Assembly: GCA_963707665.1 (NCBI GenBank)
Contig: CAVPQU010000009.1
Span: forward strand, 124,001 to 188,000
Source of the DNA: DATJCV01 sp963707665
Lineage (GTDB): Bacteria > Pseudomonadota > Gammaproteobacteria > Burkholderiales > Burkholderiaceae_D
Direction of reading: 5' to 3'
DNA length: 64,000 bases
The stretch's first letter is position 1, and each line of letters opens with the position of its first letter. Shown here piece after piece: positions 17,282-25,486 of this stretch. The position numbers and the translations under genes were made by a program. The notes beneath the pieces were generated by a model. It had not been told where the DNA came from. It saw only the letters and a program-made list of their open reading frames with translations, and did no database searches.

Positions 17282-18427
17282 ATGCATCTCAGATTCGTTC
17301 GCACCTTACTCGCCGGCGCCATCGCCCTGGCATTTTCCGGCACCGTCGCCGCACAGGAACAGACCGTCACGATCGGCCACGTAGCGCCCACTTCAGGCCA
17401 GATCGCGCATCTTGGCAAGGACAGTGAAAATGGTGCGCGCATGGCGATCGATGAAGCCAACGCCAAGGAGCCTGTGATCGGCGGCAAGAAAGTCAAATTC
17501 GTGCTGATGGCGGAAGATGACGCGGCCGATCCGAAGCAAGGTACCGCGGTAGCGCAGAAATTCGTCGATGCCAAGGTCAACGGTGTGATCGGTCACCTGA
17601 CCTCGGGCACCTCGATTCCGGCCTCGAAGATCTACTCGGATGCCGGCATTCCGCAAATTTCGCCAGCGGCGACCAACCCGAAATACACCCAGCAGGGTTA
17701 CAAGACCACCTTTCGCGTGGTCGCCAGCGACAGCCGCCTCGGCGCTGCGCTGGGTAAATATGCGGTTACCGACCTGAAACTGAAAAATATCGCGGTGATC
17801 GACGACCGTAGCGCCTACGGCCAGGGACTGGCCGAGCAGTTTGCCAAGGCGGCCAAGGCGGCTGGCGGCAAAATCGTCTCGCAGCAGTACACCACCGAAA
17901 AATCCGTCGATCTGAACTCGCAACTGACCGCGATCAAGGCCAAGAAGCCGGATCTGATCTTCTTCGGCGGCACCGACGCGGTGGCCACACCGATGCTGCG
18001 CCAGATGAAGCAGCTCGGCGTCAACGCCAAACTGATGGGCGGCGACGGCATCTGCACCGAAACCATGGCCAAGCTGGCCGGCGACGCCTTCACCGATGGT
18101 CAGGTGATCTGCGCCGAACCGGGCGGTATCCAGGAAGGCCAAAAGCGCCAGATGGACACCTTCCGCGAGCAGTACAAGCAGAAGTTCAGCCAGGATGTCG
18201 TGATCTACGCGCCCTACACCTATGACGCGACGATGGCAATGATCAGTGCCATGCAGAAGGCCGGTTCCACCGATCCGGCGAAATACCTGCCGGTATTGGC
18301 GAAGGGCAAACAGCCCGGCGTTACCGGCACCATCGCCTTCGATGCGCATGGCGACATCATCGATGGCTCGCTGACGCTGTACGCCTTGGCCGAGCACCAG
18401 CGCAAGCTGATCGCGGTGACCAAGTAA
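17282..18427 (+). CDS. Liv-type ABC transporter periplasmic binding protein (orphan)
   Basis: 381-residue type I periplasmic binding protein of the leucine/isoleucine/valine (LivJ/LivK) family. The signal peptide is residues 1-24 (TLLAGAIALAFSGTVAAQ) and the mature part starts QTVTIGHVAPTSGQIAHLG. The family features VIGHLTSGTSIPASKIY, ISPAATNPKYT and DDRSAYGQGLAEQFAKAA are clear. GAGGAGA 7-13 bases before ATG 17282 marks the start; the frame upstream overlaps the SDR. No permease or ATPase gene is adjacent, so it presumably uses transporter parts encoded elsewhere, for example livHMGF at 50-53 kb. Its ligand may be the amino acid or 2-oxo acid handled by the neighbouring enzymes. Confidence 0.9.
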   Translation: MHLRFVRTLLAGAIALAFSGTVAAQEQTVTIGHVAPTSGQIAHLGKDSENGARMAIDEANAKEPVIGGKKVKFVLMAEDDAADPKQGTAVAQKFVDAKVNGVIGHLTSGTSIPASKIYSDAGIPQISPAATNPKYTQQGYKTTFRVVASDSRLGAALGKYAVTDLKLKNIAVIDDRSAYGQGLAEQFAKAAKAAGGKIVSQQYTTEKSVDLNSQLTAIKAKKPDLIFFGGTDAVATPMLRQMKQLGVNAKLMGGDGICTETMAKLAGDAFTDGQVICAEPGGIQEGQKRQMDTFREQYKQKFSQDVVIYAPYTYDATMAMISAMQKAGSTDPAKYLPVLAKGKQPGVTGTIAFDAHGDIIDGSLTLYALAEHQRKLIAVTK

Positions 18428-18458
18428 ACTGCCGCACCCGTTCCGGCGCGGCGTCTTG

Positions 18459-18479
18459 CCGGCACCTTAGGGGTGCCGG
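18459..18479 (+). terminator. hairpin after the binding-protein gene
   Basis: CCGGCACC at 18459-18466 pairs with GGTGCCGG at 18472-18479 over a 5-base loop, 32 bases after the stop codon. There is no T-tract, so it may be a transcript-stabilising hairpin rather than a terminator between this gene and the aminotransferase. Confidence 0.35.
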
Positions 18480-18526
18480 GCCGGCGCGCCGGCGTACAGT
18501 CCTTTCCTCTTTCTCTGGACTCCAGA

Positions 18527-19699
18527 ATGTCGCTCTCGCCCCTCGTCCGTCCCGCCATTGAACGACTGGTCAGCTCGCAAATCCGCGAGGTCGCGAACGC
18601 CGGCATGGGTGATCCCAATGTGCTGCCATTCTGGTTCGGAGAGCCGGATCAGGTAACGCCGCAATTCATCCGCGATGCGGCCTGCACCGCCTTGCAGAAT
18701 GGTGCCACCTTCTACACCCAGAACTGCGGCGTGCCGGCGCTGCGGCAGGCGATTGCCACCTATGCCAGCGCGCTGCATCGCCCACTGGCGGCGGAACGCG
18801 TGGTGGTCACCAGTTCCGGCAATTCGGCGCTGATGATCGCGGCGCAACTGGTGGTGGAACCGACCTGCCGTGTGGTAGTAGTGACGCCGGTCTGGCCCAA
18901 CCTGACTGAAATTCCCAAGATTCTGGGCGCGCACGTGGTACGCGCCCCGCTCGATTACGTCGACGGCCGCTGGACGCTAGACCTGGACAAGTTGCTGGCG
19001 CTGCTGACGCCCAACACGCGCGCGGTCTTCATCAATTCGCCTAACAATCCCACCGGCTGGACCATGTCGCGCCACGACCAGCAGGCGGTGCTGGAGCATT
19101 GCCGCCGGCTGGGCATCTGGATCATCGCCGATGACGTCTATGAGCGCCTGTATTTCGGCGCCGAGGGCAGCTCGGCGCCGGCCTTTGCCGACCTCGCCGA
19201 TGAGCATGACCGGCTGCTGACCACCAACAGTTTTTCAAAAGCCTGGCTGATGACCGGCTGGCGCCTGGGCTGGATCAGCGCACCGCCCGGCGTGGTGGCG
19301 CAATTGGGCACGATCGTCGAGTACAACACGTCCTGTGCGCCGGGCTTTGTCCAGCTGGCCGGAATCGCCGCGATGGAACAGGGCGAAGAGGTGGTACAGG
19401 CCAGCGTCACGCGCCTGCGCAACGCGCGCGACTACCTGTGCGATGCCTTGAATCAGTTGCCCGGCATCAGCGCTTCGCCGCCGGACGGCGCGATGTATGT
19501 GTTTTTTGAATGCGAACAGGCGCGCCGGGAAGGCAGCCTGCCCTTTGCTCAGCGCCTGGTGCGCGAAGCGGGCTTGGGGCTGGCACCAGGCGGCGCCTTC
19601 GGGCCGGAAGGCGATGGCTTCCTGCGTTGGTGCACCGCCAACTCGATCGAGCGCCTGGAACAAGGGGTGGCGCGCTTGCAAGGACTGCTGAAAGCTTGA
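18527..19699 (+). CDS. PLP-dependent class I/II aminotransferase
   Basis: 390-residue fold-type I aminotransferase (aspartate aminotransferase superfamily). Landmarks are INSPNNPTGWTMS, the IIADDVYERLYFG aspartate that binds the pyridine nitrogen, NSFSKAWLMTGWRLGW with the PLP lysine (SFSK) and the phosphate-binding Arg, and the substrate carboxylate Arg near the C-terminus (FLRWCTANS). ATG 18527 starts the conserved part; the frame is open to 18473. It follows the Liv-type binding protein and precedes an AsnC-family regulator, suggesting amino-acid catabolism. Substrate not predictable. Confidence 0.88.
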   Translation: MSLSPLVRPAIERLVSSQIREVANAGMGDPNVLPFWFGEPDQVTPQFIRDAACTALQNGATFYTQNCGVPALRQAIATYASALHRPLAAERVVVTSSGNSALMIAAQLVVEPTCRVVVVTPVWPNLTEIPKILGAHVVRAPLDYVDGRWTLDLDKLLALLTPNTRAVFINSPNNPTGWTMSRHDQQAVLEHCRRLGIWIIADDVYERLYFGAEGSSAPAFADLADEHDRLLTTNSFSKAWLMTGWRLGWISAPPGVVAQLGTIVEYNTSCAPGFVQLAGIAAMEQGEEVVQASVTRLRNARDYLCDALNQLPGISASPPDGAMYVFFECEQARREGSLPFAQRLVREAGLGLAPGGAFGPEGDGFLRWCTANSIERLEQGVARLQGLLKA

Positions 19700-19755
19700 T
19701 CAAAACGAGGCACATCGCATAGGATTTGAAAACAATCAACTCAAATCACCATGCG

Positions 19756-20235
19756 ATGAAAAAGAAAATGCCTTACCGCGACCTCGATGAAGTTGATCTG
19801 GCTATTCTGCGTGACCTTCAGGACGACGGCCGTCTGTCCAACGCCAAGCTGGCGGAACGCCTGTCGCTGAGCGAAACGCCGTCATGGCGGCGCTTGAAAC
19901 GGCTCGAGGACGAAGGCTATATCGAGGGTTACCAGGCCAACCTGAATCGCCGCAAGCTGGGCTTCGGCGTGCTCGCCTTCGTGCAACTGAATTTTTTCAG
20001 CCACAACGCCAAGGATTTCGCCGCATTCGAACAAACGATCCAGGCCTGTCCGGAAGTGCTTGCCTGCCATCAGATGACCGGGCAAACCGATTATCTGCTG
20101 CAAGTGGTGTTCGAGGATCTGGACGCGTATCGCTTGTTCATCGACCGTGTGTTGCGCAACCTCTCGGGCGTCTCGACCATCAATACCAGCCTGTCCCTGC
20201 GTGAAATCAAGCTGTCGAACCGCCTGCCAATTTGA
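19756..20235 (+). CDS. Lrp/AsnC family transcriptional regulator
   Basis: 159 residues: N-terminal winged helix-turn-helix (DLDEVDLAILRDLQDDGRLS, then NAKLAERLSLSETPSWRRLKRLEDEGYI) and C-terminal RAM ligand-binding domain (FEQTIQACPEVLACHQMTGQTDYLLQV, split here across lines of the fold, with the conserved GxxDYLL). Such regulators bind amino acids and act as octamers. ATG 19756 is preferred to the TTG at 19726. Its position right after an aminotransferase and a binding protein suggests it controls that set. Confidence 0.88.
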   Translation: MKKKMPYRDLDEVDLAILRDLQDDGRLSNAKLAERLSLSETPSWRRLKRLEDEGYIEGYQANLNRRKLGFGVLAFVQLNFFSHNAKDFAAFEQTIQACPEVLACHQMTGQTDYLLQVVFEDLDAYRLFIDRVLRNLSGVSTINTSLSLREIKLSNRLPI

Positions 20236-20362
20236 AGTGGCCAATATCACATGCGATCGGCTCACATACTCCCTATATAGACACCAATTTTCAGGCGTAT
20301 CAATAATAGATATTTTCAGATATACTCTCGTAACATGGAGGCTACGCGTCTTCATTCCCCGC

Positions 20363-20394
20363 AAAAAAAAGACGCCATCAACGGCGTCTTTTTT
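20363..20394. terminator. bidirectional intrinsic terminator
   Basis: GACGCC (20371-20376) and GGCGTC (20383-20388) form a stem with loop ATCAAC, flanked by A8 on the left and T6 on the right. It works in both directions and most clearly ends the minus-strand ppa gene, whose stop is at 20416. Confidence 0.85.
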
Positions 20395-20415
20395 GCGCGG
20401 CCTGAACCGTTACGC

Positions 20416-20964
20416 TCAGGCTGCCGCATCGTGTTTCAGCCTGGCATAGGCGGCGACGCCTTCCAGAATTTCGGCACGCGCCACATCCGGTCCCTTCCAG
20501 CCCTCGATCTTGACCCACTTGCCTTTTTCCAGGTCCTTGTAGTGTTCGAAAAAATGGCGGATCTGATGCAACCGCATATCGTTGATGTCTTCCGGTTTTT
20601 GCCATTGCGTGTAAATCGACAACACCTTGTCGACCGGCACCGCCAGCAACTTTGAATCGCCGCCGGCTTCATCGGTCATTTTCAGCACGCCGATCGGACG
20701 GCAGCGCACCACCACGCCGGGAAACAGCGGAAAAGGCGTGATCACCAGCACATCCACCGGATCGCCGTCGTCGGCAATGGTTTGCGGAATGTAGCCGTAG
20801 TTGCAGGGATACTGCATCGCCGTGCTCATGAAGCGATCGACGAAAATCGCACCCGAATCCTTGTCAACTTCATACTTGATCGGATCGGCGTTCATCGGAA
20901 TTTCGATGACCACGTTAAAGTCGTTCGGCAAATCGCGTCCTGCAGAAACCTTGTTCAGACTCAT
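20416..20964 (-). CDS. ppa: inorganic pyrophosphatase
   Basis: Family I soluble pyrophosphatase, 182 residues, hydrolysing PPi to phosphate and so pulling biosynthetic reactions forward. Visible signatures are VVIEIPMNADPIKYEVDK, the DRFMSTAMQYPCNYGYIPQT segment, the metal-binding DGDPVDVLV (three Asp) and the later KWVKIEGWKG with the conserved Lys. Length fits bacterial Ppa. It is transcribed toward the terminator at 20363-20394. Confidence 0.95.
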   Translation of the reverse strand: MSLNKVSAGRDLPNDFNVVIEIPMNADPIKYEVDKDSGAIFVDRFMSTAMQYPCNYGYIPQTIADDGDPVDVLVITPFPLFPGVVVRCRPIGVLKMTDEAGGDSKLLAVPVDKVLSIYTQWQKPEDINDMRLHQIRHFFEHYKDLEKGKWVKIEGWKGPDVARAEILEGVAAYARLKHDAAA

Positions 20965-21172
20965 GGTGCTTTCTCGTAGGGATGAAATTTTTTTGACGTG
21001 GAATTATAGCGACTTTCGGTTCCCCCTTGTGCGCCGCAGCAGGCGGCCGCTTGCCGCCTGCGCGCGATTGGGACGATAATCGCTAGCCTGTTTATCTACA
21101 TCTGCCGGGCCTGCCAAGCTGCACCACCGGAATCCGCGTGTGATCAAACCCCATGCCGTGCGCTCTCCCGCC

Positions 21173-22141
21173 ATGCACTTCGACCTGATCGATCTGCGCT
21201 TGTTCGTCAACATTTCCGAACAAAACAGCCTGACCGGCGGCGCCGAACGCTCGCACATGTCGCTGCCGGCCGCCAGCGCCCGCATCAAGAACCTGGAAGA
21301 CAGCTTCGGCACCCGGCTCCTGCATCGCACCGGCCAGGGCGTCACGCTGACGCCGCCGGGCCAGGCGCTGCTGCATCACGCGCGGCTGGTGATGCAGCAG
21401 CTGGAACAGCTGCGCGGCGACATGCAGGAATATGCGCGCGGCGTCAAAGGCCATCTGCGCATCTTCGCCAACACCACCTCGATCACCGAATTCCTGCCGC
21501 AGGTGCTGCCGTCCTTCCTGGCGCAGCATCCGGATATCAGCATCGACCTGCGCGAGCGCCTGTCGCACGACATCGTGCGGGCAGTGGCCGAGGGCAAGAC
21601 CGACATCGGCATCGTCGCCGGCAATGTGCGCACCGAAGGGCTGGAAGTGCTGCCCTACCGCCGTGACCGGCTGGTGCTGGCCACCGCGCCTGGACATCCA
21701 CTGGCGCAGCGCGACAGCGTTTCCTTCGAGGAAACCCTGGAATTCGACTATGTCGGCCTGCCCGAAGCCAGCGCGATCCATGCCTTCCTGCTGCGCGCCG
21801 CGGCCGAGCTCAACCGCAGCCTGAAGATCCGCATCCAGGTCGGCAATTTCGACGCCCTGTGCCGCATGATCGAAGCCGACGCCGGCATCGGCATCCTGCC
21901 CGATTCGGCCGCGCATCGCTATGCAAAAACGATGGCGGTCCGTTTCATCGCGCTGGAGGACGAATGGGCGGTGCGCGACTTGCAGATTTGCGTGCGCAGC
22001 CTGCAATTGCTGCCGCTGTTCGCGCGGCAGCTGGTCGAGCTGCTGACGGCGCAGCCGGACCCGACTGCAACCCCGGCACCGGCGCTACACGGTAGATTCG
22101 GCGGCAGGCCGCAGCGCCGCCCCGGGTTAGCCGCAGCTTAA
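21173..22141 (+). CDS. LysR-family regulator of the itaconate locus (RipR-like)
   Basis: 322 residues with an N-terminal LysR helix-turn-helix (FDLIDLRLFVNISEQNSLTG, SHMSLPAASARIKNLEDSFG) and a C-terminal effector-binding domain (GHLRIFANTTSITEFLPQVL; GKTDIGIVAGNV). ATG 21173 fits the usual LysR N-terminus; the frame is open to 21140. It is followed after 81 bases by the itaconyl-CoA hydratase gene in the same direction. In Pseudomonas aeruginosa a LysR gene (PA0877) borders the equivalent rip genes, so this is the probable regulator, with itaconate or a CoA ester as effector by inference. The LTTR usually sits divergently; here it is co-directional. Confidence 0.82.
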   Translation: MHFDLIDLRLFVNISEQNSLTGGAERSHMSLPAASARIKNLEDSFGTRLLHRTGQGVTLTPPGQALLHHARLVMQQLEQLRGDMQEYARGVKGHLRIFANTTSITEFLPQVLPSFLAQHPDISIDLRERLSHDIVRAVAEGKTDIGIVAGNVRTEGLEVLPYRRDRLVLATAPGHPLAQRDSVSFEETLEFDYVGLPEASAIHAFLLRAAAELNRSLKIRIQVGNFDALCRMIEADAGIGILPDSAAHRYAKTMAVRFIALEDEWAVRDLQICVRSLQLLPLFARQLVELLTAQPDPTATPAPALHGRFGGRPQRRPGLAAA

Positions 22142-22222
22142 GGGGCGGTTAAGCAATCGCGAATTGCCGCCGCCCGTCCGAAGCGGCACACTGGCGCCAT
22201 CTTCACCGCTGCACAGGCCATC

Positions 22223-23070
22223 ATGGACATCGATCATTTGCGCGAATGGCTCGGCAAGACCGAGACCACCGACGATCAGGTTACGGCCACGCCGATCGCC
22301 GCCCTGTCCGCCACGCTGAACCGCGAGCACGCCGCGCCGCAGCCGGCGACCCCTTGCCGCCCTTGTGGCACTGGCTGTACTTTCTGCCGATCCATCGCCA
22401 GGACCAGCTCGGCCCCGACGGCCATCCGCTGCGCGGCGGCTTTCTGCCGCCGGTGCCCTTGCCGCGCCGCATGTGGGCCGGCAGCCGGCTGCGCTTCCAC
22501 CACCCGCTGCGCAACGGCGAACCCATCAGCCGGCTGTCGCGCATCGCCGACGTCAGCTACAAGGAAGGCCGCAGCGGGCCGCTGGTGTTCGTGCTGGTGC
22601 GGCATGAAATCGGCAACGCGGCCGGCATCGCCATCAGCGAAGAGCACGACATCGTCTACCGCGACAACCCGCATCCGGACGATCCGCCGCCGAAAATTCA
22701 GACGGCGCCCAGCGACGCCGCCTGGTCGCGCCGGATCGAACCGGACGACGTCCTGCTGTTCCGCTATTCGGCGCTGACCTTCAACGGCCACCGGATTCAC
22801 TACGACCGCCGCTACGTCACCGAAGTCGAAGGCTATCCGGGGCTGGTCGTGCACGGACCGCTGATCGCCACGCTGCTGATGGACTTGCTGCGCCGCAACC
22901 TGCCGGCGGCGACGGTCGCCTCATTCCAGTTCCGCGCCGTCAAACCCTTGTTCGATACCGCACCCTTTTTGGTTTGCGGCAAACCGCAGCCGGACGGCAA
23001 GACCATCCACCTGTGGGCCATGGACGCGCAAGGCGCGCTGACGATGGACGCCACGGCCACGCTGGCCTGA
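22223..23070 (+). CDS. ich: itaconyl-CoA hydratase (MaoC/HTD2-like, RipB/Ich), frameshifted
   Basis: Hot-dog hydratase of the HTD2/mesaconyl-C4-CoA hydratase type, expected to add water to itaconyl-CoA giving citramalyl-CoA. The N-terminus MDIDHLREWLGKTETTDDQV starts at ATG 22223. The rest (PLPPLWHWLYFLPIHRQDQL, GGFLPPVPLPRRMWAGSRL, DVLLFRYSALTFNGHRIHYD, EGYPGLVVHGPL) lies one frame over, so a single-base shift falls near 22350. The combined length of about 280 residues suits the family. It is the first enzyme gene of the cluster and matches P. aeruginosa PA0878 in type and position next to a LysR gene. Confidence 0.8.
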
Positions 23071-23113
23071 AGCGCGCCGTTACCGCTTACTTCTCATTAC
23101 CGAAATTATCCTT

Positions 23114-24274
23114 ATGCAGACACACCCCCGACCAGCACCAGGAAATCCGCGACGCGGTACGCGCGCTGTGCGCCGAATTTCCCGCCGAGTATTTCCGCCA
23201 CATCGACGAGCAGCGCGGCTATCCCGAGGAATTCGTCAAGGCGCTGACCGCCGCCGGCTGGCTGGCGGCGCTGATCCCGCAGGAATACGGCGGCTCCGGC
23301 CTCGGCCTGACCGAAGCCTCGGTCATCATGGAAGAGATCAACCGCACCGGCGGCAACTCGGGCGCCTGCCACGGCCAGATGTACAACATGGGCACCCTGC
23401 TGCGGCACGGCTCGGAAGCGCAAAAGCAACTGTACCTGCCGAAGATCGCCAGCGGCGAACTGCGCCTGCAGTCGATGGCGGTGACCGAACCGACCACCGG
23501 CACCGACACCACCAAGATCAAGACCACCGCCGTGAAAAAGGGCGACCGCTACGTGGTCAATGGCCAGAAGGTCTGGATCTCGCGCGTGCAGCACTCCGAC
23601 CTGATGATCCTGCTGGCGCGCACCACGCCGCTGGCCGAGGTGACGAAGAAATCCGAGGGCATGTCGATCTTCTGGTCGACCTGCGCGACGCCATCGGCAA
23701 GGGCCTGACGGTGCGGCCGATCCCCAACATGGTCAACCACGAAACCAACGAGCTGTTCTTCGACAACCTGGAAATCCCGGCGGAAAACCTGATCGGCGAG
23801 GAAGGCAAGGGCTTCAAGTACATCCTCGACGGCCTGAACGCCGAGCGCACGCTGATCGCCGCCGAATGCATCGGCGACGGCTACTGGTTCATCGACAAGG
23901 TCACCAAGTACGTCAGCGAGCGCGTGGTGTTCGGCCGGCCGATCGGCCAGAACCAGGGCGTGCAGTTCCCGATCGCGAAGGCCTATGTCAACGTGGAAGC
24001 GGCCAACCTGATGCGCTTCAAGGCCTGCGAGCTGTTCGACGCCCACCAGCCCTGCGGCGCCGAGGCCAACATGGCGAAGATGCTGGCGGCCGACGCCTCG
24101 TGGGAAGCGGCCAACGCCTGCCTGCAGTTCCACGGCGGCTTCGGCTTCGCCAACGAATACGACGTCGAGCGCAAGTTCCGCGAGACGCGGCTGTACCAGG
24201 TGGCGCCGATCTCGACCAACCTGATCCTGTCGTACGTCGCCGAGCACGTGCTCGGGATGCCGCGCTCGTTCTGA
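23114..24274 (+). CDS. acyl-CoA dehydrogenase of the itaconate cluster, frameshifted twice
   Basis: FAD-dependent acyl-CoA dehydrogenase of about 386 residues. Signatures: ALIPQEYGGSGLGLTEASVI, MAVTEPTTGTDTTKIKTTA (flavin/substrate loop), VNGQKVWISR, and the C-terminal LQFHGGFGFANEYDVERKFR with the GG.G segment. Start ATG 23114. A shift in the C5 run at about 23125 joins MQTH to DQHQEIRDAVRAL, and a missing base at about 23671 joins SEGMSIF to LVDLRDAIGKGL. The equivalent gene in P. aeruginosa is PA0879; its exact reaction in the pathway is not established. TGA overlaps the next ATG. Confidence 0.82.
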   Translation: MQTHPRPAPGNPRRGTRAVRRISRRVFPPHRRAARLSRGIRQGADRRRLAGGADPAGIRRLRPRPDRSLGHHGRDQPHRRQLGRLPRPDVQHGHPAAARLGSAKATVPAEDRQRRTAPAVDGGDRTDHRHRHHQDQDHRREKGRPLRGQWPEGLDLARAALRPDDPAGAHHAAGRGDEEIRGHVDLLVDLRDAIGKGLTVRPIPNMVNHETNELFFDNLEIPAENLIGEEGKGFKYILDGLNAERTLIAAECIGDGYWFIDKVTKYVSERVVFGRPIGQNQGVQFPIAKAYVNVEAANLMRFKACELFDAHQPCGAEANMAKMLAADASWEAANACLQFHGGFGFANEYDVERKFRETRLYQVAPISTNLILSYVAEHVLGMPRSF

Positions 24275-25465
24275 TGGAGAGCCCGATGCGTCCACTGGAA
24301 GGCATTACCGTCGTCACCCTGGAACACGCGATCGCCGCGCCGTTCTGCACGCGCCAGCTGGCCGACCTCGGCGCGCGCGTGATCAAGATCGAGCGTCCCG
24401 GCGTCGGCGACTTTGCGCGCGCCTACGACGCCCGCGTGCACGGCCTGGCTTCGCACTTCGTCTGGACCAACCGCTCCAAGGAAAGCCTGACGCTGGACGT
24501 CAAGCATGCGGAGGCGGAAACCATCCTGCACAAGCTGCTGGCCGATGCCGACGTGCTGGTGCAGAACCTGGCGCCGGGCGCCGCCGCGCGCCTGGGCCTG
24601 TCGTACGAGGCGCTCAAGCGAGCACTATCCGCGCCTGATCGTCTGCGATATCTCCGGCTACGGCCCCGACGGCCCGTACCGCGACAAGAAGGCCTACGAC
24701 CTGCTGATCCAGAGCGAGTCGGGCTTCCTGTCGGTCACCGGCACGCCGGACGAGCCGGCCAAGGCCGGCTGCTCGATCGCCGACATCGCCGCCGGCATGT
24801 ACGCCTACACCAACATCCTGGCGGCGCTGATCCAGCGCGGCAAGACCGGCAAGGGCTGCAACATCGACGTCTCGATGCTGGAGGCATGGTCGAGTGGATG
24901 AGCTATCCGCTGTACTACGCCTATCGACGGCGCCGCGCCGCCGCCGCGCGCCGGCGCCTCCCATGCGACGATCTATCCCTACGGCCCGTTCCCCACCGGC
25001 GACGGCAAGACCGTGATGCTGGGTCTGCAGAACGAGCGCGAATGGCAGGTGTTCTGCGACCAGGTGCTGCGGCAGCCGGGGCTGGCGGCCGATCCGCGCT
25101 TCGCCTCGAATTCGCGCCGCAACGAAGCGCGCGCAGACCTGCGCGCCCTCATCGTCGAAGTGTTTTCCGCCCTATCCGCCGACGAGATCACGCAGCGGCT
25201 GGACCAGGCGCAGATCGCCAATGCGCGCATGAACGACATGCAGGACCTGTGGCAGCACGCGCAGCTGCAGGCGCGCCAGCGCTGGGTGGAGGTCGCGACG
25301 CCGGCCGGCCCGGTGCCGGCGCTGCTGCCGCCGGGCTCGCCCTCGGCCTATGCGCCGCGCATGGATGCGGTGCCGGCGCTCGGCGAGCACACCGACACGA
25401 TCCTCGCCGGTCTCGGCTACGCCGCTGCCGACATCGCCGCGCTGCGCGCCCAGCACGCCATCTGA
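24274..25465 (+). CDS. ict: itaconate CoA-transferase (CaiB/BaiF family, RipA/Ict), frameshifted three times
   Basis: Class III CoA-transferase, expected to activate itaconate to itaconyl-CoA with succinyl-CoA or another donor. The start is ATG 24274 (overlapping the previous stop) or 24286. Family features are LEGITVVTLEHAIAAPFCTR, GARVIKIERPGVGDFARAYD with the catalytic Asp region further on, LIVCDISGYGPDGPYRDKKA, YDLLIQSESGFLSVTGTP and MLGLQNEREWQVFCDQVL. The frame changes near 24617 (ALKR to EHYPRL), near 24893 (MLEA to MVEWMSYPLYYAY) and near 24923 (YAY to DGAAPPPRAGASH). Each break restores a conserved reading, suggesting indel errors. Order and family match PA0882. Confidence 0.8.
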
Positions 25466-25486
25466 TTCCCGATCCAGGACACGACG

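Noticed and set aside
19138..19422. Minus-strand frame opposite the aminotransferase
   Set aside because: Shadow of a well-supported gene on the plus strand.
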